A DNA stretch of 6,942 nt from an uncultured Alcaligenaceae bacterium (lineage in GTDB: Bacteria; Pseudomonadota; Gammaproteobacteria; Burkholderiales; Burkholderiaceae_B): the NCBI GenBank assembly GCA_937897265.1, contig CALCPT010000418.1:1-6942 (forward strand), read 5' to 3'. The position numbers were made by a program, and so were the translations under genes. Below, piece after piece: positions 1 through 6,671 of this stretch. The notes beneath the pieces were generated by a model. It saw only the letters and a program-made list of their open reading frames with translations. It did not search any database and was not told where the DNA came from. The number at the start of each line of letters is the position of its first letter. Within the stretch, counting starts at the first letter, position 1.

Positions 1-87
1 GGGTCAAGTCCTGTACACCTGTGGTGGACTAACAGTCGGGGCAGCGGCGGGTTAAAATACTGGGCTAAGCTTGAAACCATCACCCTC

Positions 88-104
88 AGGACACCCTCAA
101 ACTG
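88..104 (+). promoter_or_regulatory. Candidate ribosome binding site and CTG start of the J-domain gene
   Basis: AGGA at 88-91 is followed by 10 bases and CTG at 102-104, in frame with the J-domain gene. It is the only credible initiation signal in the open part of the frame (75-224). CTG starts are rare but are used in bacteria. An alternative is the TTG at 225, which has a poorly spaced AAAGG. Confidence 0.4.
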
Positions 105-1166
105 TCGCACCTCATCCAAACCTCACCAGCGCTCACGCAGACTTCTCAAGATCTGTCACCTGAACAAGAGCACTTCAGCGAGCTTGTCAAACAAGCAGAA
201 CGCCTGACTCTTAAAATCAAAGGCTTGCGCACCTTAGTTGACCAGCATCGAACCGTTCATCAGGCCACTCTTAAGCCTCTTCAAAAGCGCCAAGAAACCC
301 TGCGCAAGAGTATGGTGATTTGGCTCGATCAGCGCCTCGAAAAAGGTGGGCTGCCGACTCGACACCAAAAGTTGATGCATCGACTGATTTGTAAGCTTGC
401 CCTCGATTTTGCTTTGGCGGGCGATCACGACATGCGTGCATTGCACGATGCGCACAGCGACCAGTCGCTTGCTGACATCCAACAAGCACAGGCGCGTGAG
501 GCGCAGGCCTATTTTGAACAAACCATGGGTCGCGAGCTCGAAGAGGACGAACCCTTTGAAACCGTCGACGATGTGCTGCATGCCAAGTTTGAACAACTGC
601 GCAAACAGGCCGAACAGCGCGAACGTCAAAAAGAAAAACGTAAAAACCAACGCACCAAATCTGCAAGTCAACTGCAGGCCGAGCAGCTGCTGGCGGATGC
701 CCAAGGTGCCCTGCGCACCATTTATCGGCAACTTGCAAGTGCGGTACATCCCGATCGTGAAAGTGACCCCGCTGAACGTGCGCGTAAAACGCAACTGATG
801 AGTGATGCGAACACAGCCTATAGTCGTGGCGACCTACTGACCTTATTGCACCTGCAGTTAGAGGCGAATCTGACTGAAACCCAAATCGCTAGCAACCTGG
901 CTCACGACAAAATTGTGGCGCTGACCAGTGTCATTACCCACCGTACTCAAGGGATACAACGCGAACTACGCGATGTTGAACTGGATGCGATCAGCGAATT
1001 TGGTATGTCACCGGCAGCAACCGTGACCGAGGCCTCATTAAGCCGTCACTTGGCAACGTTACAGCGTCGTTTGCATTCTGAAATCACCGCCATCAAGAGC
1101 GATCTACTGACGGTGCGGGACGATGCTGGGCTGAAACGCTGGTTGAAAGAACAAGACGCCGAATAA
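102..1166 (+). CDS. J-domain (DnaJ-like) co-chaperone protein, probable CTG start
   Basis: This is a 354-residue soluble protein if it starts at CTG 102, or 313 residues from TTG 225. The J-domain core lies at about residues 195-250, with helix II RTIYRQLASAV, the signature HPD at 216-218, and a helix III containing KTQLMSDANTAY. HPD loops in J proteins stimulate the ATPase of DnaK/Hsp70, so a co-chaperone role is likely by family knowledge. The rest is helical and charged. A Lys/Arg/Glu/Gln-rich, probable coiled-coil stretch lies just before the J domain at about 160-185. I see no Gly/Phe region, zinc finger or membrane segment, so this is not DnaJ itself. The frame is open from base 75 with no ATG, GTG or TTG before 225. 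The extra N-terminal sequence reads as coherent helix, and AGGA at 88-91 sits 10 bases before CTG 102. TTG 225 has only AAAGG one base away. The client is unknown. The 3' end converges on the radical SAM gene. Confidence 0.75.
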   Translation: MSHLIQTSPALTQTSQDLSPEQEHFSELVKQAERLTLKIKGLRTLVDQHRTVHQATLKPLQKRQETLRKSMVIWLDQRLEKGGLPTRHQKLMHRLICKLALDFALAGDHDMRALHDAHSDQSLADIQQAQAREAQAYFEQTMGRELEEDEPFETVDDVLHAKFEQLRKQAEQRERQKEKRKNQRTKSASQLQAEQLLADAQGALRTIYRQLASAVHPDRESDPAERARKTQLMSDANTAYSRGDLLTLLHLQLEANLTETQIASNLAHDKIVALTSVITHRTQGIQRELRDVELDAISEFGMSPAATVTEASLSRHLATLQRRLHSEITAIKSDLLTVRDDAGLKRWLKEQDAE

Positions 1167-1170
1167 TCCC

Positions 1171-3078
1171 TCACTGCCCTAAAGCCCGTGCAATTCGGTG
1201 CTTGGCGACAGTGGTTCTAGGCACTTTAAAATCGAACCAGTTACGCACGTCTTCGTCCAAGCCTATGCCGTGCATAAAGTTGTAAATGGCCTTTCTGAGC
1301 CCTACCCCTAAGGCGGCGTGATCCACCCCGGTCGGGTCCGTAAACAAGACATCATTTTTTGCAAAGCTGACCGGCGGCAAAGGTTTAAGAATGACGCCAT
1401 ATTCTTCGGGATTCAGCCCTACAGGCGAGTGCACGGTGCAGGTAAATCGATGAAAAAAGCCACTTTGAATACAGCCATTGGCAAACAGTTGTCTGACCAG
1501 TTCAAGAGCATCAACCGTATCTTGCACCGTTTGAGTCGGAAACCCATACATTAAATACGCGTGCACCAATACGCCTGCATCGCTGAAGGCACGTGTGACC
1601 CGCGCCACTTGATCAACCGACACGCCTTTTTTCATCAAATTCAGCAGGCGATCAGAGGCCACCTCAAGACCACCCGATACTGCAATGCAACCACTTTGCG
1701 CCAGCAAGTCACATAACTCGGGAGTAAAGGTTTTTTCAAAGCGGATATTGCCCCACCATGAAATCCCGGTATCGCGCTTTAACAGTTCAGTCGCCAGCGC
1801 TTTAAGTGATTTTGGCGGCGCAGCTTCGTCAACAAAATGAAAGCCCGTCTGCTTGGTTTCTTGAATAATCGTTTCGATCCGGTCCACCAAGACGGCGGCC
1901 GAGGCACTTTCGTAGCGACCAATGTAATCCAAGCTGACATCGCAGAAGCTACACTTTTTCCAGTAACAGCCATGCGCCACGGTGAGTTTGTTCCAGCGGC
2001 CATCGCTCCAGAGGCGATGCATGGGATTCAGCATATCGAGTAGCGACAAATAGCGCTCAAGCGGCAAGCCATCCCAAGTGGGCGTACCAACCTCTTCAAA
2101 CGGCACGTCAGGCTCGATCAAATTAATGTATTGCACCTGCTGCGACTCGTTGTCGCGCACGAAGGTACGTACCAGTCGCTGTCTTGAACGCTGCCCTTGC
2201 AGATACGCAAGCAGCGACAGTAAAGGCCGCTCGCCCGAATCAAGTGTGACGTAGTCAAAATAATCAAAGACGCGTGGCTCAGAGAGTTCACGCAACTCGG
2301 TATTAACAAAACCGCCGCCTAATAGGGTGACGATTGTTGGGTCATGAGCTTTAACAGCTTGCGCGATCCGAAACGCTGCATACACTGAGCCCGGAAACGG
2401 TACAGAAATTAGCACGACTGTCGGCTGATGCTTGCGCAGCGCGTCTAGCGTTAAATGCACAAGCGTATCGTCAATCAAATTACTAGGCGCGGCTAAGGCC
2501 TGAGCCAAAGGTTCAAAGCTTGCCTGACTGGCCGCAAGTGACTCGCCATATCGAACAAACTCAAAGCGCGGATCAATGGCATCGCGCAACACATCTGCCA
2601 GATCATTTAGATACAAGGTGGCTAAATGCTTGGCCTTGTCATTTAACCCAAGTGCGCCAAACGCCCACGCCAAGGGATCGCCACCTTCATCATCCACGTA
2701 GACATCCAGGCTGGTAAAGCGTGGGCCTTCTGGCAAGTACTGCCGACTGGCAATACGATGCGCCAACGTTGAATCACGCCCCTGCAAGAACCCGATCACA
2801 GGCTCGATCGTTGCAAAATAACGCGCACGTTGCTCAACGAATGCTTCGATGGTTTGGGTGTATCGAGCTGAAGGCAACAGATCAACCGCTGCAGCCACCT
2901 CAGCTAGGCCCTTACGGGACAGCAAACGAAGCACCAGAGCAAGCGCCAAATCTTCTTGTACTGCCTCAAACCCACGCGAACGCAAAAAACCAGTCAAATA
3001 CGCCGTCGAAGGATACGGAGTATTGAGCTGCGTCATGGGCGGAATCAGCGACAGCACACGAATTGGAAGAGCAGTCAT
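1171..3078 (-). CDS. B12-binding-domain-type radical SAM protein with CX4CX2C cluster motif
   Basis: This is a 635-residue cytosolic protein. The N-terminal half has a cobalamin-binding-like fold: an initial strand RVLSLIPPM, then at about 219-290 a Rossmann-like section including VVLISVPFP, TLLGGGF and DYVTLDSGERPLL. This layout is typical of B12-type radical SAM enzymes, but I see no DxHxxG lower-ligand motif, as in many members. The radical SAM barrel follows. Its cysteines are C371, C376 and C379 in GCYWKKCSFCD, spaced CX4CX2C rather than CX3CX2C. Later segments SWWGNIRFE, SGGLEVASDRLLNLMKKGV and HAYLMYGFPTQT match the conserved barrel strands of the family. Members cleave S-adenosylmethionine at a 4Fe-4S cluster to start radical chemistry; the substrate here is unknown. 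I chose ATG 3078, preceded by AGGTG, over a TTG 18 codons upstream whose added residues (MICLCQSFALF) look non-coding. The gene converges on the J-domain gene and diverges from the transporter gene. Confidence 0.88.
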   Translation of the reverse strand: MTALPIRVLSLIPPMTQLNTPYPSTAYLTGFLRSRGFEAVQEDLALALVLRLLSRKGLAEVAAAVDLLPSARYTQTIEAFVEQRARYFATIEPVIGFLQGRDSTLAHRIASRQYLPEGPRFTSLDVYVDDEGGDPLAWAFGALGLNDKAKHLATLYLNDLADVLRDAIDPRFEFVRYGESLAASQASFEPLAQALAAPSNLIDDTLVHLTLDALRKHQPTVVLISVPFPGSVYAAFRIAQAVKAHDPTIVTLLGGGFVNTELRELSEPRVFDYFDYVTLDSGERPLLSLLAYLQGQRSRQRLVRTFVRDNESQQVQYINLIEPDVPFEEVGTPTWDGLPLERYLSLLDMLNPMHRLWSDGRWNKLTVAHGCYWKKCSFCDVSLDYIGRYESASAAVLVDRIETIIQETKQTGFHFVDEAAPPKSLKALATELLKRDTGISWWGNIRFEKTFTPELCDLLAQSGCIAVSGGLEVASDRLLNLMKKGVSVDQVARVTRAFSDAGVLVHAYLMYGFPTQTVQDTVDALELVRQLFANGCIQSGFFHRFTCTVHSPVGLNPEEYGVILKPLPPVSFAKNDVLFTDPTGVDHAALGVGLRKAIYNFMHGIGLDEDVRNWFDFKVPRTTVAKHRIARALGQ

Positions 3079-3146
3079 AGCACCTAAACGGCTAATAATG
3101 AACAAAGCGAATGATTGACACAGGCAAATCAATGTGCGAAGCAGTC

Positions 3147-3164
3147 ACTGTTAGAGGTCACAGT
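3147..3164. repeat. Short inverted repeat ACTGT-N8-ACAGT in the divergent intergenic region
   Basis: ACTGT at 3147-3151 and ACAGT at 3160-3164 are exact reverse complements, 8 bases apart, between the divergent radical SAM and transporter genes. The arrangement could be an operator for a dimeric regulator or a weak hairpin. A 5-base arm is short enough to arise by chance. The same half-sites recur in the next intergenic region. Confidence 0.25.
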
Positions 3165-3239
3165 AAGAAATAAACGCAGCCAACGACCAACGCAGGCAGT
3201 ATAGTCGGAGCAATGGTCACCCATCTTGCGAGTCACTGA

Positions 3240-4430
3240 ATGCTCTCGACTCTGAAAGCGCTTCCCAGAACGGTATGGCTCATTGGCTTAATCAGCCTGG
3301 TAAACGATTCGGCCAGCGAGATGATCTACCCATTGATGCCTCTGTATTTGACCTCGGTGTTGATGGCGGGCCCCAGAGCCCTGGGCATCATCGAAGGCAT
3401 CGGCGAAGCGACTTCCAGCCTGTTTAAACTGGTGTCGGGCGTCATCGTCGATCAAACCAAGAAAACCAAACCTTGGATCGTGACTGGCTATTTTTTAGCG
3501 GGTGTCGGACGACCGTTGATCTTGTTAGCCAACTCATGGCTTTGGGTGGTCGCGATCCGTTTTACCGACCGCTTGGGTAAAGGCCTGCGTAGCACCCCAC
3601 GCGATGCCTTGCTAGCTGATCTTGTGCCAGCCAACCGACGAGGTCTCACCTTTGGTCTGCACCGCTCGATGGACAATGCCGGCGGCGTGATCGGCCCGCT
3701 GCTTGCTGCCTTGCTGCTTGCGCTTGATGTCCCCTTAAAAGACATCTTTCTGTGGGCGATTGTTCCGGCTGTCATCACCGTTGTATTGGCGCTCTTTATC
3801 AAAGAACCCGTCAAGGCCGTCGATACCAGCGAGTATCGCTTCAAGTGGTCGCTCGCTGGGCTCTCACCCACCTTTCGTCGCTATCTTGTGGTGGTTGGCC
3901 TGTTTGCGTTGGGTAACTCTTCGGATATGTTTTTATTACTGCGCGCCCGAGAGCTCGGTGTATCGCAGGCGAATATCCCCTTGCTTTGGGCTGCGGTCTC
4001 TTTGGTGACAACTGTTTTTGGCACCCCTCTTTCTGCCTTGTCTGACACCTTCGGCCGAAAGCACTTTATCTTGATTGCCTGGCTGGCGTTCGCCGGTTTC
4101 TATTTTGCGATGGCGCTGCCCGGCATTTCACTTTGGGGGCTTTTCGTGCTGTTTGGGGTCTATGGGCTCTTTAGAGCTGCAACTGAAGGTGTCGAGAAAG
4201 CGCTCGTCGCAGACTTAGCGCCACTGGGCCTCACCGGCACAGCCTTCGGGTGGTTTAACCTGGTAGCAGGAGTCATGTTATTACCAGCGTCGCTGATTTT
4301 TGGCTGGCTGTACGAAGCCGTCGGCTCGAGCTATGCCTTTTTGTTTTCGGGCTCGTGCGCCATGCTGGCTTTTTTACTGATGGCCTTTTGGGTCAACCCA
4401 AAATCAACTGCTCAAACTCAACCCCTTTAG
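3240..4430 (+). CDS. Major facilitator superfamily (MFS) transporter
   Basis: This is a 396-residue inner-membrane protein with about 12 hydrophobic segments in two halves, the usual MFS size and layout. The loop between helices 2 and 3 holds a degenerate motif A at about 67-77 (GVIVDQTKKTK). The equivalent loop of the second half is PLSALSDTFGRKH at 263-275. A strongly conserved block DRLGKGLRSTPRDALLAD at 110-127 is echoed by ATEGVEKALVADLAP at 314-328, which supports the internal duplication. MFS proteins move small solutes using proton or ion gradients; neither substrate nor direction can be read from sequence. The ATG directly follows an in-frame TGA, so it is the earliest ATG in this frame. 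Only a weak GCGAG precedes it. The gene lies 93 bases upstream of the GrdB-like gene on the same strand, so it may import or export the compound handled by that cluster. This is inference. Confidence 0.9.
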   Translation: MLSTLKALPRTVWLIGLISLVNDSASEMIYPLMPLYLTSVLMAGPRALGIIEGIGEATSSLFKLVSGVIVDQTKKTKPWIVTGYFLAGVGRPLILLANSWLWVVAIRFTDRLGKGLRSTPRDALLADLVPANRRGLTFGLHRSMDNAGGVIGPLLAALLLALDVPLKDIFLWAIVPAVITVVLALFIKEPVKAVDTSEYRFKWSLAGLSPTFRRYLVVVGLFALGNSSDMFLLLRARELGVSQANIPLLWAAVSLVTTVFGTPLSALSDTFGRKHFILIAWLAFAGFYFAMALPGISLWGLFVLFGVYGLFRAATEGVEKALVADLAPLGLTGTAFGWFNLVAGVMLLPASLIFGWLYEAVGSSYAFLFSGSCAMLAFLLMAFWVNPKSTAQTQPL

Positions 4431-4440
4431 TTCATTCACC

Positions 4441-4464
4441 ACTGTCTTTTTCCAAACGGACAGT
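4441..4464. repeat. Inverted repeat ACTGTC-N12-GACAGT between transporter and reductase-like genes
   Basis: ACTGTC at 4441-4446 pairs exactly with GACAGT at 4459-4464, 11 bases after the transporter stop. With a G-T pair it could make a 7-base-pair hairpin with a 10-base loop. No T-run follows the right arm, so it is not a standard intrinsic terminator. It shares ACTGT/ACAGT half-sites with the inverted repeat at 3147-3164, so an operator is an alternative reading. It may also be chance. Confidence 0.3.
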
Positions 4465-4523
4465 CACCAAGCGCCTCCGACTTTTCAGTTAGACTCTAAA
4501 AACTCCAAAAAACGACAATATTT

Positions 4524-5540
4524 ATGACCGACACAAGCAAACTGTCTCAAGCCGAAGTGGATCAACTGCTTGGCTTTGTGAGCGATGACGACCAGCCCAT
4601 TCGCTATATGCAACGTACCCGCGACTGGTACTTAGGCTTGGGTTATGGCAACCCGTATCGCTGGGCGCACTTTGCCAATGCTCCGTTCACACCCTTGCGC
4701 AAACCTCTCAAAGACACTTGCGTCACGATCATTACGACGGCGGCACCCTATCAGGCCGATAAGGGTAACCAAGGACCAGGGTCAACCTATAACTCAGCCG
4801 CCAAGTTTTTTACTGTGTACTCGGGTGCAACAAATATTGACCATGACTTGCGTGTGTCGCACGTGGCGGTTGATCGCAAGCACACCAGCATGCAAGACTC
4901 AAATACTTGGTTTGCCTTACCCATGCTACGTGAGCTTGCCCGCGATAAGATTGTTGGCAGTATCGCGCCCTTCTTTTATGGCGCTCCGACCAATCGAAGC
5001 CAGCGCCACACGATCGAGGTTGACGCTCCTGAAGTCTTGAGGCGTTGTCGTGCTGATGGTGTCGAGGCAGTGGTCTTGATCCCAAACTGTCCGGTGTGCC
5101 ATCAAACGCTCAGTCTGATTGCCCGTCATCTTGAGGCCAATGGCATACCCACTGTCTTGATGGGATGTGCAAAGGATATTGTTGAACACTGCGGTGTACC
5201 TAGACTGATGTTTAGTGACTTTCCCTTAGGTAACGCGACTGGCAAACCGCATGATCCTGTGTCACAGCGGCTAACTCTAGAGTTAGCCTTTAAGGTGTTA
5301 GAGTCTGCTGTTGCCGCGCGCACAACGGTGCAATCTCCGCAAAGATGGAGCGATTCGCACGAATGGAAACTCGATTACGCCAACATCGAGCGAGTCAGCC
5401 CTGAAGAGCTCACCAGGCTGAGGCAAGAGTTTGACAAAGTCAAAGAGGTCGCTCAAAGCGTTCGTGATAAAGAATTGGCAGCTGCGAACAAAGAGTCTGC
5501 CATTAACGACAACTCGGTTGACGTCGCGAAAGCAAAATGA
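4524..5540 (+). CDS. GrdB/PrdB-like reductase, Cys-containing selenoprotein B family homologue
   Basis: This 338-residue soluble protein resembles the glycine/sarcosine/betaine/D-proline reductase selenoprotein B family. Recognisable blocks are VTIITTAAPYQ (about 67-77), DHDLRVSHVAVDRKHTSMQD (106-125), a segment KIVGSIAPFFYG (142-153), and VEAVVLIPNCPVCHQ (180-194) followed by GIPTVLMG and FPLGNATGKPHD. In GrdB-type proteins the equivalent site holds selenocysteine followed by Cys. Here it is C189-P-V-C192, encoded by TGT and TGC with no in-frame TGA. Classical members make a selenoether intermediate and reductively cleave a C-N bond; thiol chemistry at C189/C192 is my inference. The last 50 residues are charged and helical. 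No good Shine-Dalgarno sequence precedes the ATG. The stop overlaps the kinase start by 4 bases (ATGA), so the two are probably translationally coupled and work on the same substrate. The actual reaction is unknown. Confidence 0.75.
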   Translation: MTDTSKLSQAEVDQLLGFVSDDDQPIRYMQRTRDWYLGLGYGNPYRWAHFANAPFTPLRKPLKDTCVTIITTAAPYQADKGNQGPGSTYNSAAKFFTVYSGATNIDHDLRVSHVAVDRKHTSMQDSNTWFALPMLRELARDKIVGSIAPFFYGAPTNRSQRHTIEVDAPEVLRRCRADGVEAVVLIPNCPVCHQTLSLIARHLEANGIPTVLMGCAKDIVEHCGVPRLMFSDFPLGNATGKPHDPVSQRLTLELAFKVLESAVAARTTVQSPQRWSDSHEWKLDYANIERVSPEELTRLRQEFDKVKEVAQSVRDKELAAANKESAINDNSVDVAKAK

Positions 5541-6577
5541 GTGCTGCAGACAAACCGTTACCCCCTGCTTTCAAGGATTTGGCAAACGATCACCAAGCGA
5601 TTAAAGGCATCCTAATTCACTTGAACCTTGCTTCACAAGACGAGGCAATCACGATCAAAGCACTGACCGGTGGCGTGTCATCCAATATCTTTCAACTCAC
5701 CACCAAACAAGCGCAGTATTGCCTCAAGCAAGCACTCCCCCAACTCAAAGTTGCCAAACAATGGTTGGCACCTGTTGATCGTGTGTTTGCTGAAATCGAT
5801 TGGCTGCAAACGGCTGCCTCGATCGCACCCGATGCCGTGCCTAAAATTCTAGGCATCGATCAAACAAGTAAAAGCTTTGTGATGCAACACCTTGGGGCAG
5901 AATACCTCAACTGGAAGGCAGAGCTTCTCGTCGCAAGAGTCGCAGAAAAGGTCGCCGGTCAGCTTGGCAACATAGTTGGACGTATCCACTCGCAAACAGC
6001 GCTAAAAGAGGATATTGCCAAGCGCTTTGCTAACGACGACACGTTTTATGCCATCCGACTTGAGCCATATCTTGAAGAGGCCGCGCGTCAGCACCCAGAG
6101 TTAAGCCCGCACTTAAAGGCTCTTATCAAGCGAACACAACACAATCCTAAAGTCTTGGTGCATGGTGATGTCAGCCCCAAAAATATTATGCTTGGCCCTT
6201 TAGGCCCGGTCATACTGGATGCAGAGTGTGCTTGGTACGGCGACCCAGCGTTTGATGTCGCGTTTTGCCTGAATCATTTTTTCTTGAAAGCCGCGCATAT
6301 GCCTCGATTGGCACCGGCTTTACTACAAGGCGCGCAAGATTTTTTGAAGGCTTATCTGCAAGAGGTGACGTGGGAGTCGGTGCCAGAACTCGAGTACCGG
6401 ATCGCCTCGTTATTACCCGGCCTCATGCTTGCACGCATCGACGGCAAATCTCCAGTCGAATATCTTGCCGCTGAGCGCGGAGCGGTCGTGCGAACTCTCG
6501 CAATCGAATTTTTAAAACAAGATGATGTTTCTTTTTCAATCATCCATGAGCGTTGGAGTCAAGCCTTCGCAAACTGA
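5537..6577 (+). CDS. Phosphotransferase of the APH/choline kinase/methylthioribose kinase fold
   Basis: This is a 346-residue cytosolic kinase-like protein of the aminoglycoside phosphotransferase (APH) superfamily. The glycine loop is LTGGVSSNIF at 43-52, and the likely ATP-binding lysine is K64 in YCLKQAL. The catalytic loop is LVHGDVSPKNIML (207-219), with D211 as the likely base and N216 as a metal ligand. The second metal-binding segment is ILDAECAWYGDPAFDVAF (226-243), with D228 and E230. All key residues are intact. Relatives phosphorylate hydroxyls of small molecules such as choline, methylthioribose, homoserine or aminoglycosides. The genomic setting argues for a metabolic kinase rather than an antibiotic resistance enzyme. 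The substrate cannot be named. The ATG overlaps the upstream stop in ATGA and has no clear ribosome binding site of its own, which fits translational coupling to the GrdB-like gene. A 119-base gap separates it from the enolase-like gene. Confidence 0.85.
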   Translation: MSAADKPLPPAFKDLANDHQAIKGILIHLNLASQDEAITIKALTGGVSSNIFQLTTKQAQYCLKQALPQLKVAKQWLAPVDRVFAEIDWLQTAASIAPDAVPKILGIDQTSKSFVMQHLGAEYLNWKAELLVARVAEKVAGQLGNIVGRIHSQTALKEDIAKRFANDDTFYAIRLEPYLEEAARQHPELSPHLKALIKRTQHNPKVLVHGDVSPKNIMLGPLGPVILDAECAWYGDPAFDVAFCLNHFFLKAAHMPRLAPALLQGAQDFLKAYLQEVTWESVPELEYRIASLLPGLMLARIDGKSPVEYLAAERGAVVRTLAIEFLKQDDVSFSIIHERWSQAFAN

Positions 6578-6614
6578 TTCGTGCACCTGTGCGCTGAGAC
6601 CCATCACTAAAATC

Positions 6615-6659
6615 ATGAATGAAATACCAATTGCCAGAAAGTGGGAGTTTAGAAAATGA
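6615..6659 (+). CDS. Possible 14-codon mini-ORF 1 ahead of the enolase-like gene
   Basis: ATG 6615 opens a 14-codon frame (MNEIPIARKWEFRK) ending in TGA 6657-6659, which overlaps the ATG of the next mini-ORF as ATGA. No ribosome binding site is visible upstream. Its first 16 bases match the start of mini-ORF 2 at 14 positions. It could be a leader peptide or simply an open frame by chance; its own expression is poorly supported. Confidence 0.15.
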   Translation: MNEIPIARKWEFRK

Positions 6660-6671
6660 ATGAAGTAACAA
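6615..6671 (+). repeat. Two imperfect 16-base direct repeats, 41 bases apart
   Basis: ATGAATGAAATACCAA at 6615-6630 and ATGAATGAAGTAACAA at 6656-6671 agree at 14 of 16 positions. Each contains the start of one mini-ORF. They may come from a small local duplication of an initiation region or be a binding site repeated in tandem. Confidence 0.4.

Noticed and set aside
3..32. Plus-strand frame ending in TAA at 30-32, a possible tail of an upstream gene
   Set aside because: Nine codons are too few to tell coding from chance.
53..58. TAAAAT as a -10 element ahead of the J-domain gene
   Set aside because: No acceptable -35 hexamer lies 16-18 bases upstream.
1..80. Open minus-strand frame from ATG at 78-80 to the left edge (26 codons, starting MVSSLAQYFNPP), possibly the start of a leftward gene
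   Set aside because: The frame is short, the peptide is not recognised, and the AGGG before it is only two bases from the ATG. It could be a real divergent gene, but sequence beyond the edge is needed.
234..794. Long minus-strand open frames (186 and 155 codons) opposite the J-domain gene
   Set aside because: They lie entirely within a convincing coding gene, match no known family and are mirror frames of its codon usage.
3115..3120. Perfect TTGACA -35 hexamer on the plus strand in the divergent intergenic region
   Set aside because: No -10-like hexamer lies 16-18 bases downstream. TATAGT at 3200-3205 resembles a -10 but has no -35 of its own, so no complete promoter can be assembled for the transporter.
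3092..3121. Minus-strand promoter GTGTCA / 18 bases / TATTAG for the radical SAM gene
   Set aside because: Transcription would begin inside the ribosome binding site, leaving almost no leader, and both hexamers match only 4 of 6 bases.
3079..3132. 18-codon N-terminal extension of the radical SAM protein from a TTG start
   Set aside because: The hydrophobic stretch MICLCQSFALF is not expected in this cytosolic family, and ATG 3078 has an AGGTG just upstream and begins at the expected first strand.
3488..3871. 127-codon minus-strand open frame inside the transporter gene
   Set aside because: The peptide is Ser/Arg/Lys-rich without recognisable motifs, while the plus strand encodes clear membrane helices and MFS motifs.
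4514..4519. GACAAT as a -10 element giving a leaderless mRNA for the GrdB-like gene
   Set aside because: It matches 4 of 6 bases with no good -35, and the start point would fall at or past the ATG. The lack of a Shine-Dalgarno sequence there remains unexplained.
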